A stretch of 42,622 nucleotides of DNA, taken from Prevotella illustrans (GTDB lineage Bacteria; Bacteroidota; Bacteroidia; Bacteroidales; Bacteroidaceae). The notes below the pieces were generated by a model. The model was not told where the DNA came from. It did not search any database and was given only the letters and a program-made list of their open reading frames with translations. The DNA is taken from positions 1 through 42,622 of the forward strand of contig NZ_JAERMS010000024.1 in assembly GCF_017426725.1 (NCBI RefSeq). Reading direction: 5' to 3'. Position numbers and translations under genes: made by a program. Shown piece after piece: positions 27,276 through 35,669 of this stretch (positions are counted from its first letter, which is position 1; each line of letters opens with the position of its first letter).

Positions 27276-30080
27276 ATGAATAGACTAACATTAATTGCTG
27301 TATTTCTACTCTTTTGTTTTCTTAATGTGTGTGGTGCAAACTTTGGTCACAACATTCAGGGGCGTGTTGCTGATAAAATGAATGGAGTTGCCATACCTGC
27401 GAAGATTTATCTGATGAATACTGATAGTGCTGTGATTGACACGACAACTGCTACTATTGAGGAAGCACAATTCCCATTCCAAGACAAACAGGCTTGGTAT
27501 GTATTCAATGATAAAATTAAGGAAATAGGCCGTTATATCATTAAGGCAGTGATGCCTGGCTATAAGGACGCTTACACTGACGTTGAATTGAAAAGTTCAC
27601 GTCAGTCTTATATATCTGCAAAGCCGATTTTGATGGAACACGACTACATTGAATTGCCTAATGTTGTAGTGAAAGCAACAAAAATCAAGATGATGATGAG
27701 TGGAGACACTATTGTTTACAATGCTGATGCATTTAATCTTTCAGAAGGAAGTATGCTTGATGCGTTGGTGTCACGTTTACCTGGAGCACAATTAACTAAA
27801 GACGGACAGATATATGTTAATGGAAAATTAATTGAGAGTTTGTTGCTTAATGGACGCGATTTCTTTACAGGAAATCCCAAAATGGCTTTAGAAAATCTTC
27901 CATCTTACACTGTTAACAAGATTAAGGTATACAAGCGATTAGGAACTATGTCGCGCCTTATGCAGAGTAATATGGGAGATCAGAGCCTCGTCATGGATGT
28001 AAAGTTAAAAAAGGAATACGATGCAACTATATTCGGTAATGCAGAATCCGGTGTTGGTACCAATGGTAGATTTGCGCTGAAAGGTTTTGGAATGAAAAAT
28101 TCCCAGAAAGAGATGTTATTAGCTTTTGCAAACGTCAACAATCTTAATGACAATCAAATTGCTAATATACAAGGGCAATGGACCCCACAAGAAAATACTA
28201 ATGGATTACAAACTAATAGAACCGCAAATGTGAGTTATGCAAAATTCTTTGGTGGTGACATGTTCAAATGGATTAGCACAAGCAATACTATTTCGCATAA
28301 TGGCGAAGATATTCAAATGTTGAAAAATGCAGAGGTATATTTACCAAGTAAAAATATTTATCAACATGCACAAGATGGAACTATTAATAAGTCTACTATA
28401 TTTGATAGTAAAAATGCATTTAATTATGAACAAAATGGTAAATATAGTACACATTCTACACTTGACATTTTGTATAAGCATAACGATAAATATAAATCAG
28501 CTTTTACCTCAAATTCTGAAGGAAACTCTTTGTTGAATGAATTGAATGAAAAAATATCCCATACCAACGAGCAGTTTAATATAAAATTTGCAAATGAAAA
28601 CAATTTCAATATAAGCGTTGTAGATTTATTGCGTACAGGATTTAGCGTGCAGTATAACAAGCGAGATGCTGACAACTTTTCACTCTATGATCTTCGATAT
28701 ATGAATACGGTCAATGCACGCGACTTTAGAAATAATTATCTGAAGCTTTACAACAATAATTTGGATGTAAAAGGAAACATCAGTTATGATTGGAATTGGC
28801 CAGGATGGAGTTTACAACCAGGATATGATTATAATTTTAAATATAACAAAACGAACCATGAGCTATACAGACTTGACAAACTAGTAGGATTCGATAGTTT
28901 GCACTATGATATACTTCCATCAGCAAAGAATGCACTCTTAGCAGTGAGAGATAACAATAATAGCTATTGGTACACAGAATATCAGAATCACCATAGAATA
29001 TTTTTGGAATGGTGTCTCAATGCAGCATCTGGAGCTAATAAACTTAATATTGAATACGGTTACATCAGAATGCCTTTACGAGTGGTGAATAAAAATATGT
29101 TCTATGTAAGAGCTGGCAGAAAAGATGTAAAAAGAAACACCATATTCTTTGAACCTGAAGCATATTTTCGTTGGGGACAAACATACAACTGGGAACTGAA
29201 TGCAAGCATAAAATCAGAAATTCCTAATCTTGTAAACATGATAGAATATCGTGATGACTCAGATCCATTGTTCTTGATTTCAGGTAATCCAAATTTGAAG
29301 AATATTCACAGATATAATGCATCGCTTTCCTTGAAGCATGAAGGAAGGGGACAGCGAATGTGGCATGCTTCGATAAATTACAATAAAACAGACAATAACA
29401 TAGCGTTTGCTACTTTGTATAACACTGTGACTGGTGTTGCTACAATGCAACCTGTAAGTGTTAATGGAAATTGGCGTATAAACGGACAGATTGACTATAG
29501 TTTACCCCTTGATAGTGCTCGAAAATGGACACTTGACAACCATCTTACAGTTGATTATGACCATAACGTTGACATGACTACAACTGATGTAAGCGCTGGT
29601 ATCATGAGAAGCGTAGTGAACAACTGGCAGTATGGTGTTGATGTTAAGCTGAATTTCAGACCTAATGAGAAATGTGAGTTCACACTTCATGCCAATAGTA
29701 CTTACTATTACATTAACAGTAGTAGAAGTGGGTTTGAAAATATTCATGCAGGCAACTACAAACTGGGCTTTGAGACAGAATTGCAACTTCCATGGAAACT
29801 TTCGTTCGGCTCAAACTTTGGAATGTATGGACGTCGAGGATATCATAGTGCCATGATGAATACTACCGAATGGATTTGGAATATGCATTTGGATCGTTCT
29901 TTTATGAATGGCGCTTTGTTGGCCAAGATTACAGGTTATGATTTGCTTCATCAGAGATCAACAACCAAATATGAAATGAACAAGCAAGGAAGAACAGAGA
30001 TCTGGTATAATAGTTTGCCAAGTTACTTTATGTGCTCTCTAGTATGGAAGTTCAATGTGAGCCCTAGATCAAAGAAATAA
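27276..30080 (+). CDS. Outer-membrane beta-barrel protein with TonB-receptor-like plug
   Basis: A 934-residue exported protein. A signal peptide (to about residue 21) is followed by a carboxypeptidase-regulatory-like domain (about 25-115), a plug-like region (about 118-235: LPNVVVKATKIKMMMSGDTIVYNADAFN, DALVSRLPGAQLTKDGQIYVNG, LLNGRDFFTGNPK) and a long barrel of alternating aromatic strands in the style of the OMP_b-brl_3 family, ending WKFNVSPRSKK. It lacks an obvious N-terminal TonB box. The reading frame is intact. The DNA is visibly AT-richer than the flanking housekeeping genes, suggesting acquisition by transfer. The position downstream of GG-leader peptide remnants suggests a role in secretion or uptake of that peptide, which is an inference. 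Confidence 0.8.
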   Translation: MNRLTLIAVFLLFCFLNVCGANFGHNIQGRVADKMNGVAIPAKIYLMNTDSAVIDTTTATIEEAQFPFQDKQAWYVFNDKIKEIGRYIIKAVMPGYKDAYTDVELKSSRQSYISAKPILMEHDYIELPNVVVKATKIKMMMSGDTIVYNADAFNLSEGSMLDALVSRLPGAQLTKDGQIYVNGKLIESLLLNGRDFFTGNPKMALENLPSYTVNKIKVYKRLGTMSRLMQSNMGDQSLVMDVKLKKEYDATIFGNAESGVGTNGRFALKGFGMKNSQKEMLLAFANVNNLNDNQIANIQGQWTPQENTNGLQTNRTANVSYAKFFGGDMFKWISTSNTISHNGEDIQMLKNAEVYLPSKNIYQHAQDGTINKSTIFDSKNAFNYEQNGKYSTHSTLDILYKHNDKYKSAFTSNSEGNSLLNELNEKISHTNEQFNIKFANENNFNISVVDLLRTGFSVQYNKRDADNFSLYDLRYMNTVNARDFRNNYLKLYNNNLDVKGNISYDWNWPGWSLQPGYDYNFKYNKTNHELYRLDKLVGFDSLHYDILPSAKNALLAVRDNNNSYWYTEYQNHHRIFLEWCLNAASGANKLNIEYGYIRMPLRVVNKNMFYVRAGRKDVKRNTIFFEPEAYFRWGQTYNWELNASIKSEIPNLVNMIEYRDDSDPLFLISGNPNLKNIHRYNASLSLKHEGRGQRMWHASINYNKTDNNIAFATLYNTVTGVATMQPVSVNGNWRINGQIDYSLPLDSARKWTLDNHLTVDYDHNVDMTTTDVSAGIMRSVVNNWQYGVDVKLNFRPNEKCEFTLHANSTYYYINSSRSGFENIHAGNYKLGFETELQLPWKLSFGSNFGMYGRRGYHSAMMNTTEWIWNMHLDRSFMNGALLAKITGYDLLHQRSTTKYEMNKQGRTEIWYNSLPSYFMCSLVWKFNVSPRSKK

Positions 30081-30108
30081 TAGTTTAATGAATAATTGTA
30101 TCATAGAT

Positions 30109-30198
30109 ATGAAGGTAATACAGTTGCTCCTACTCCTTGGTTTTGTAAATTTTATATCACAGAAAACGGTCATTCAAAATCTTTCAATTAACAGATAA
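30109..30198 (+). pseudogene. Truncated signal-peptide ORF after the outer-membrane gene
   Basis: Starts MKVIQLLLLLGFVNFIS (an in-frame ATG also exists at 30088) and stops after 29 codons where the repeat block begins. The hydrophobic start looks like the signal peptide of an exported companion protein whose body has been lost. Which family it belonged to cannot be told; small exported partners (for example GLPGLI proteins) are known next to such barrels, so that is only a guess. Confidence 0.4.
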
Positions 30199-30199
30199 A

Positions 30200-30650
30200 A
30201 AGCCTGAAAAAGGTCTTTTATTGTCCCGATCAAAAGCCTTTGTCCCGTAATAGATACCCTTTTATTGCGTCATCGCAGCCCTTTTGGGTCCTGAAAGCAA
30301 TGCTTTCGGGATGCAAAAGCTATGCTCCAACCGTCTAAAAGCTACCCTTTTAGCACCTAAAAGGGCTGCTATGAGAACGCAAAGATAAGCTCTCTCGAGC
30401 CATATCATTATAAAACGCTGGCTATCAGCCATTTGCAAACTCGCGAAAAAACGGCTGTTTTTTGACCAAGAATATGTTTCGTGAATTTAAAAGGCACTTT
30501 TTTATGCAAAAGATAAAGACTTTTCCGAATTATTTATGTCTCAATACCCGCTCTTTCTCAACTATTTTTACTTTTCATTCTATCGTGAATGCGCATACCT
30601 CACAATTTTAAGTTTTTAAATAAAAATAAGCGATTGGGAGAATACATCTA
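30200..30650. repeat. Mosaic intergenic repeat, copy B
   Basis: Gene-free block rich in inverted pieces (CCTTTTAGCACCTAAAAGG; CTGAAAGCAATGCTTTCGGG). It shares 22 of 24 bases with copy A (30360-30383 against 4919-4942) and 21 of 22 bases with copy C (30408-30429 against 42339-42360, core CGCTGGCTATCAGC), plus AAAATAAGCGATTG with copy C. The three share parts in different order, so the family is modular. It begins where the truncated ORF at 30109 ends. Confidence 0.55.
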
Positions 30651-30674
30651 TCAAGGAATATGCGCGGAATGATA

Positions 30675-30706
30675 TTTGCTTTATCCATATATTCTTTATA
30701 CCTTTG
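30675..30706 (+). promoter_or_regulatory. Consensus Bacteroidetes promoter of the MgtC-like gene
   Basis: TTTG (30675-30678), 20-base spacer, TACCTTTG (30699-30706). Its last base is the first base of the palindrome that follows. Confidence 0.75.
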
Positions 30707-30724
30707 TATAATACAATATTATAC
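30706..30724. promoter_or_regulatory. Perfect palindrome at the transcription start, operator candidate
   Basis: GTATAATA-CAA-TATTATAC, perfect 8-base arms around three bases, abutting the -7 box and covering the probable +1. The AT-rich shape recalls Fur/PerR-type boxes, but the arm spacing differs from their usual 7-1-7, so the regulator is not identified. Confidence 0.55.
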
Positions 30725-30765
30725 GAAGAATCTCATTGTTTTATGAATCTGTAAATACTTTTTCT

Positions 30766-31338
30766 ATGGTATTAGATATGGCAATAAGGCTTGTGATAGC
30801 CTTGCTTTTAGGAGGTATTATCGGGATAGAACGTGAATATAGGTCGAAAGACGCAGGATTCCGTACGCATTTCCTGGTTGCCATGGGCAGCGCGTTGTTC
30901 ACCATTATTTCGCAATACGGCTTCAGCGAGGCACTGAAAGATTCATCACGGGTTGCCGCTCAGGTTGTTTCAGGTATCGGATTCCTTGGAGCCGGCATCA
31001 TTATCTTTCAAAAGAACATGGTGAGGGGACTGACAACCGCGGCAGGTCTATGGGTGACAGCCGCCATCGGCATGGCATGCGGAACGGGTATGTATTTGGT
31101 CGCGGCCGTCACGACGGCACTGGTTCTTTTCGGATTGGAGGTACTCCACTTTATGATTCCTCAAGTAGGGACCACCGTCGTACAGCTATCGTTCAACGCG
31201 CCCTCGAAAGAGAGTGCGCGAAGTGTGTTGCGTAATCTGCAAGGGGACTCATTAGATATTATATCCTACCATCAGGAACGCATCCATACGGGGAAAACCG
31301 ACACCTACTCCACCGTCATGGAAATAAAAATGAAGTGA
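30766..31338 (+). CDS. MgtC/SapB family membrane protein, truncated by an in-frame TGA
   Basis: N-terminal MgtC domain with four or five membrane segments: RLVIALLLGGIIGIEREYR with the conserved Arg/Glu, AGFRTHFLVAMGSALFTII, VVSGIGFLGAGIIIF and GLTTAAGLWVTAAIGMACG. A TTG at 30736 would add ten residues; ATG at 30766 places the first membrane helix as in homologs. A TGA at 31336-31338 ends the frame, but the next 23 codons (GEHIERLTEYVKDFDGVTV then TCME, TAA at 31408-31410) continue the expected ACT-like C-terminal domain. TGA is one change from CGA (Arg). The membrane domain is intact, so a shortened protein may still work. Mg2+ relation of MgtC is known in Salmonella but not for this branch. 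Confidence 0.8.
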   Translation: MVLDMAIRLVIALLLGGIIGIEREYRSKDAGFRTHFLVAMGSALFTIISQYGFSEALKDSSRVAAQVVSGIGFLGAGIIIFQKNMVRGLTTAAGLWVTAAIGMACGTGMYLVAAVTTALVLFGLEVLHFMIPQVGTTVVQLSFNAPSKESARSVLRNLQGDSLDIISYHQERIHTGKTDTYSTVMEIKMK

Positions 31339-31444
31339 GGCGAACATATCGAACGACTTACAGAATATGTGAAAGACTTTGACGGCGTAACGGTGACCTG
31401 CATGGAATAACGCTTTTTCCGCTATCTATTCGTCAACTTACAAG

Positions 31445-32209
31445 ATGGACAGTAAACTCAAAAAACAACTTACGGTTTATGCCGAACACTACGAAACGAG
31501 CGACTTTCTGCCGGGCGATCCCAGTTGGTTCATGCACCGGGCGGAAGGTGGTGACAACCAAGAGACGACCGCTTTCATTGCTTCTTGCCTTAGCTATGGC
31601 AATCGTAAACTTTTCATGCCCAAGATACAGCAGTTGTTCGACATGGCCAAAGGCAATTTATATCAATGGATAAGTAATGGAGAATATCAAGTAAACATTC
31701 CGGATTCTGACGTAACATTCTATCGTTTACAAACTTACCATCATATTCACCGGCTCTTTGACGGCCTGCATTCGCTTTTTCAGACACACCGGACTTTAGG
31801 GGCATTCTTGCAAGCAAAGGGCGTTACTACCGCCATGGAAGCCATCGAAGTCATCACTCAATATTTTGCGTCGTGGGATGTAGGCCACTTGATTCCTCAT
31901 ACAGCGGCCTCCTCGTGCAAACGCATCTGCATGTTTCTTCGCTGGATGGTCCGCGACCATTCGCCCGTAGACCTGGGATTATGGCCGTTTATCGACAAGC
32001 GAACGCTGCTCATGCCGCTCGACACCCACGTACTCCAAGAAGCCATCCGGCTGAATCTGATCCGCAACAAATCCACTACCATGAAAACTGTTATAGCGCT
32101 TACGAAAGAACTCAAGAAGTTTTTCCCCGATGATCCGTTGAAAGGAGACTTCGCGCTGTTCGGATATGGCATGCAGCAAACCAAGCAAACGCAAGGACAT
32201 GACGGATAA
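31445..32209 (+). CDS. TIGR02757 family protein (DUF2400)
   Basis: A 254-residue soluble protein with the recognisable TIGR02757 features: an N-terminal helical part, FIASCLSYGNRKLFMPKIQQL (about 41-61), FYRLQTYHHIHRLFDGL and a C-terminal CKRICMFLRWMVRDHSPVDLGLW...PLDTHVLQ (about 157-205), resembling helix-hairpin-helix DNA glycosylase-like proteins. Biochemical function is unknown. It stands alone between the MgtC-like gene and a DUF5723 gene. Confidence 0.82.
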   Translation: MDSKLKKQLTVYAEHYETSDFLPGDPSWFMHRAEGGDNQETTAFIASCLSYGNRKLFMPKIQQLFDMAKGNLYQWISNGEYQVNIPDSDVTFYRLQTYHHIHRLFDGLHSLFQTHRTLGAFLQAKGVTTAMEAIEVITQYFASWDVGHLIPHTAASSCKRICMFLRWMVRDHSPVDLGLWPFIDKRTLLMPLDTHVLQEAIRLNLIRNKSTTMKTVIALTKELKKFFPDDPLKGDFALFGYGMQQTKQTQGHDG

Positions 32210-32304
32210 GGGGGGTGTTGGACCGGCAACCTTTCATGCTATCGTTTTTGCCCAACCAATCATTATTATTTGATATAAGTAATTTACTATCCAATATTTT
32301 TAAT

Positions 32305-32312
32305 TAACTTTG
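32305..32312 (+). promoter_or_regulatory. Candidate -7 box for the DUF5723 gene
   Basis: TAACTTTG followed by C, 77 bases before the ATG at 32390. The -33 box is poor (TTTA rather than TTTG). Confidence 0.45.
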
Positions 32313-32389
32313 CAAAAATTAAGAAGATTCATCATTATTGGTTATCAAACAATTAACTCTATACTAAATTAATTATCAAAACTAAACTT

Positions 32390-33811
32390 ATGAAAACCAA
32401 TTATTTGACTTTAAAATCATGGGGAACACTACTCTTACTTTCCATGATGCCCTATTACGGCCATGCGCAGTTTATTCGTTCCATGCACACATTAGATGGT
32501 TTGGGCTATCGACTCCAATTAAATCCGGCACTACGCCCCGACCAAGGTTACTTCAACATACCGATAATAGGTGGTACAGAAGTAACGGCAAGTTCCAATT
32601 CATTAGGTTCGAAAGACATTGTCCGTATAATAGGAAACAACTCTGACACAGATTACTATACGGATAACGCTTTTTATAACCGCCTAAAAACAGAAAACAA
32701 GCTCCAGGCCAACGTGACACTCGACCTGCTGTCGTTCGGTTGGTACAAAGGCAAGAATTTCTGGAACGTGAATATCTCAATGAAGAATGATGTGGAAGCC
32801 ACAATTCCCCATCGCGTCTTTGAATCGATGAGGGACGCCCGTGGGCTGGGCACACAGTCTTGGGCCAACTACATGGCCGAACAGGGAGGCACAAAAGTAT
32901 TTGCCAACTCGTATGTAGAAACCGGACTTGGATTTGCCCGCAACATCAATGAAAAGTTAACTATAGGCGGCAAGATGAAGCTACTGTTTGGCACTGCCAA
33001 TCTGAAAATGGATATCAGAAAGCTGAATCTCCAAACCAACCTCACAGGCACATCGCAGAGTACGGACTGGGAGACTATTGACAACGAAGCGCTACAGCAG
33101 ATACACGGCCAAGCCACTATCGATGTAGAAGCGGAGATAGAGGCCTCAATGAAAGGTTTTGAACTGAAAGACGACGACGGATATGTAAAAAGAATAGGAC
33201 GGGGCGGCTCGTTTGGTATTGCCGGCTTTGGACTCGGACTTGATCTGGGCGCAACATACAAACCTATAGATAATCTTATGCTTTCTGCCGCCGTACTCGA
33301 TTTAGGCTTTATCTCATGGAGCAAAGCCAGTTCGCACACAGCTACCACTACAAGCATTCAGAAATATAGATTCGATAACACGCATCTTGACGAGGCCGAA
33401 TCATTCAGAGACATCATGACCAATGGCCAAATCGCAGATTTCGACATGCTTAAAGTGAAGCAGAAGAAAGGCAAAGCACGGTCGACAGCACTTTATTCTA
33501 CGGTTGTTTTAGGTGGAGAATACCAACTACCAGATACAAAATTCTGTTTTGGTCTGCTTTCTACGACACGCTTCTCACAGCTTACTACACAAACAGAGCT
33601 AACCCTATCGTCGGGTTATAAAATAAATCGATCCATCGGTTTTTCACTGGCCTACTCCATGATACAAAGTGGAGGCAAAGGATTGGGAATCGGATTGAAA
33701 CTCGGCCCTGTGATTTTAGCTACAGACTATATGTATTTTGGCAATAACAGCAAGTGTACCAATTTGCTTTTGGGATTCTCCGTACCGATGGGAGCCCGAA
33801 AACATGACTGA
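32390..33811 (+). CDS. DUF5723 family outer-membrane beta-barrel protein
   Basis: A 473-residue exported protein: signal peptide MKTNYLTLKSWGTLLLL...HAQ, then FIRSMHTLDGLGYRLQLNPALRPDQGYFNIP, which is the typical opening of DUF5723, followed by a barrel of repeated aromatic/glycine strands (GFGLGLDLGATYKPIDNLMLSAAVLDLGFISW) and a final VILATDYMYFGNNS...NLLLGFSVPMG. Outer-membrane location is inferred from signal peptide plus strand pattern. Function unknown. Confidence 0.8.
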   Translation: MKTNYLTLKSWGTLLLLSMMPYYGHAQFIRSMHTLDGLGYRLQLNPALRPDQGYFNIPIIGGTEVTASSNSLGSKDIVRIIGNNSDTDYYTDNAFYNRLKTENKLQANVTLDLLSFGWYKGKNFWNVNISMKNDVEATIPHRVFESMRDARGLGTQSWANYMAEQGGTKVFANSYVETGLGFARNINEKLTIGGKMKLLFGTANLKMDIRKLNLQTNLTGTSQSTDWETIDNEALQQIHGQATIDVEAEIEASMKGFELKDDDGYVKRIGRGGSFGIAGFGLGLDLGATYKPIDNLMLSAAVLDLGFISWSKASSHTATTTSIQKYRFDNTHLDEAESFRDIMTNGQIADFDMLKVKQKKGKARSTALYSTVVLGGEYQLPDTKFCFGLLSTTRFSQLTTQTELTLSSGYKINRSIGFSLAYSMIQSGGKGLGIGLKLGPVILATDYMYFGNNSKCTNLLLGFSVPMGARKHD

Positions 33812-33848
33812 TGTCGCAAGAAAAAGGAAACCGGCAAAGATATAAAAA

Positions 33849-33890
33849 ACGACGCCTCCTGTCAACATTGAAGAAGACAGAGGGCGTCGT
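33849..33890. terminator. Bidirectional terminator between DUF5723 and DUF3127 genes
   Basis: ACGACGCCTCCTGTC (33849-33863) pairs with GACAGAGGGCGTCGT (33876-33890) apart from two positions, with a 12-base loop. An A-run before the stem gives a T-tract on the minus strand. Confidence 0.75.
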
Positions 33891-33908
33891 TAAAACGGCA
33901 TTAATCGC

Positions 33909-34304
33909 TTAGAAAGGTAAATCATCGGCACTTCCCGCTTCCGGAGCAGGGCCCGGTTGTGGCATTGGAGTCGCGGAAGGAGCAGGAGCCGGACCAAAGT
34001 TTGGCGCTTGTGGCTGCGGTGTTACGGCGGCATTGGGATCTACTTGGCGAACGTCGAAGGCCCGAATGCTGTTGAACCAACGACCTTGATACTCATGCGC
34101 GTCGATGTCGAACGAGACATTAATTTCTTGAGCGACTTGAATATTAAAGCGTTGGAGACGGTCTTCCCCAAATACATCGAACACCATTTTCTTAGGATAG
34201 GCATCATGAGTTTCAATAACAAAACTCTGAACAACCCATTCTCCTCGGGCAGAGATGCCGCGGCGTGGTTCGAGCACAGCAATAACTTTTCCTTGTAATT
34301 CCAT
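33909..34304 (-). CDS. DUF3127 protein with SSB-like acidic C-terminus
   Basis: A 131-residue protein. Residues 1-95 (MELQGKVIAVLEPR..., WVVQSFVIETHDAYPKKMVFDVFG, INVSFDIDAHEYQGRWFNSIRAFDV) have the DUF3127 pattern and the strand arrangement of an OB-fold. The rest is a Pro/Ala/Gln-rich flexible tail ending SADDLPF, which closely resembles the acidic tip of single-stranded DNA-binding protein (DDDIPF) used to recruit replication and repair enzymes. A single-stranded DNA-binding role is therefore a reasonable hypothesis, not a demonstrated one. Divergent from dnaN. Confidence 0.82.
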   Translation of the reverse strand: MELQGKVIAVLEPRRGISARGEWVVQSFVIETHDAYPKKMVFDVFGEDRLQRFNIQVAQEINVSFDIDAHEYQGRWFNSIRAFDVRQVDPNAAVTPQPQAPNFGPAPAPSATPMPQPGPAPEAGSADDLPF

Positions 34305-34405
34305 AATATCTTTATTATCTTGTTTTCATACCTGCGGAGATGACCGCTTACAGTTTGCGAAATTAATAAAATTGTTCTAAAAAAGGAAACATTTTAGGTC
34401 TTTTT

Positions 34406-34437
34406 TTTGTGATTCAGAATTGTATTTCGTATTTTTG
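34406..34437 (+). promoter_or_regulatory. Consensus Bacteroidetes promoter of dnaN
   Basis: TTTG (34406-34409), 20-base spacer, TATTTTTG (34430-34437). It lies inside a longer in-frame ORF extension, which argues for the downstream dnaN start at 34474. Confidence 0.75.
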
Positions 34438-34473
34438 TACTTGATTATCACTGAAAACTTTAAATATAACAAT

Positions 34474-35598
34474 ATGAGGTTTACACTATCTAGCAGCGCC
34501 TTGAATAGCCGCTTGCAATCTCTGGCTAAAGTAATCAACAGCAAAAACGCGCTCCCCATTTTGGAGTGCTTCCTTTTCGAAGTAAGTGGCAGGCAGCTGA
34601 AAATCACGGCTTCAGACAGCGAAAATATCATGCAAAGCGAAATAACGCTTGACGAATGCGACACTGACGGTAATTTCGCAATTGCCAGCCACACCATTCT
34701 TGACGCGGTTAAGGAATTGCCCGAACAACCTCTCACATTCGATATCGACACCAACACCTATTCTGTAAAAGTTATCTATCAGAACGGTCTTTATAATTTT
34801 ACGGCTCAGAACGCTGATGAATATCCGCGAGCACAAGCCATTCCCGACAGTGCCACGGCATTGACCATCGAGTCTGCGACACTGGCCGAAAACATCAGCC
34901 GCTGTATTTTTGCCACGGCGCAAGATGAATTGCGCCCTGTGATGAATGGTATCTATTTTGACTTAAAAGCCGATTGTCTGGCCGTGGTTGCGAGTGACGG
35001 ACACAAACTTGTCAGAAATCAAAACTTCAATATCAAGTCTGACTCACCGTCTTCTTTCATCCTTCCCAAGAAGCCCGCTCTGCTGCTTAAAAACTCATTG
35101 GCCAAAGACAATGAGGAAGTCATCATCAAATTTGATGAGCGCACGGCGGAAATAAGCTTCAAGGGCGGCACGCTAAAATGCCGGCTGATCGAAGGGAAAT
35201 ATCCGAACTACAACTCCGTAATACCACAAAATAATCCCAATAAAATGACAATCGACCGCAAGGGTCTCATCGGAGCATTGCGCCGCGTATTGCCTTTCGC
35301 CAGCGAGAGCAGCCAGCTTATCCGCCTGCGTCTGGAGACTAATAAACTGGAACTCAGTTCGGAAGATATTGACTTCTACACAAGCGCAAAGGAACAGATG
35401 GTCTGCGACTATACGGGAAATCCAATGAGCATAGGCTTTAAAGGAGGATCGCTGCAGGATATTCTTTCCAATTTTGAATGCGACGACATTGTATTTGAGT
35501 TGGCAGATCCCAGTCGGGCAGGCATCATCGTTCCGGCCGAAGAGGATGGAACGGAGAGTGTACTGATGCTACTCATGCCCATGCTGTTGAACGATTAA
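34474..35598 (+). CDS. dnaN: DNA polymerase III subunit beta (sliding clamp)
   Basis: Ring-shaped processivity clamp of replication. The 374-residue product opens MRFTLSSSALNSRLQSLAKVINSKNALPILECF, the usual start, so an in-frame upstream ATG at 34420 is rejected because it would place the promoter in the coding sequence. Three clamp domains follow (ANISRCIFATAQDELRPVMNGIYFD opens the second). The C-terminus LMLLMPMLLND differs from the E. coli VVMPMRL but keeps the M-P-M element. A strong terminator follows. Confidence 0.95.
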   Translation: MRFTLSSSALNSRLQSLAKVINSKNALPILECFLFEVSGRQLKITASDSENIMQSEITLDECDTDGNFAIASHTILDAVKELPEQPLTFDIDTNTYSVKVIYQNGLYNFTAQNADEYPRAQAIPDSATALTIESATLAENISRCIFATAQDELRPVMNGIYFDLKADCLAVVASDGHKLVRNQNFNIKSDSPSSFILPKKPALLLKNSLAKDNEEVIIKFDERTAEISFKGGTLKCRLIEGKYPNYNSVIPQNNPNKMTIDRKGLIGALRRVLPFASESSQLIRLRLETNKLELSSEDIDFYTSAKEQMVCDYTGNPMSIGFKGGSLQDILSNFECDDIVFELADPSRAGIIVPAEEDGTESVLMLLMPMLLND

Positions 35599-35622
35599 GA
35601 TTGTCTATTATAGAGCCAACAG

Positions 35623-35656
35623 CCTCCCTGACTTATCACAGGGAGGTTATTTTTTT
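35623..35656 (+). terminator. Rho-independent terminator after dnaN
   Basis: CCTCCCTG (35623-35630) and CAGGGAGG (35639-35646), perfect 8-bp stem with an 8-base loop, then TTATTTTTTTG. It also shows that the next gene cannot start at 35601. Confidence 0.85.
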
Positions 35657-35669
35657 GATATCAAGAAAT

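Noticed and set aside
30200..30650. CRISPR array in the repetitive intergenic block
   Set aside because: Repeats are not regularly spaced, differ in length and order, and no cas genes are near.
26856..31410. Stop-codon reassignment explaining the in-frame stops
   Set aside because: The stops are different codons (TAA, TAG, TGA), and neighbouring genes use them as normal stops.
34420..34473. 18-codon N-terminal extension of dnaN
   Set aside because: It would start inside the promoter -7/-33 region; homologs begin MRFTLSS.
35601..35669. 23-codon N-terminal extension of the exonuclease
   Set aside because: It is made of the dnaN terminator hairpin and T-tract.
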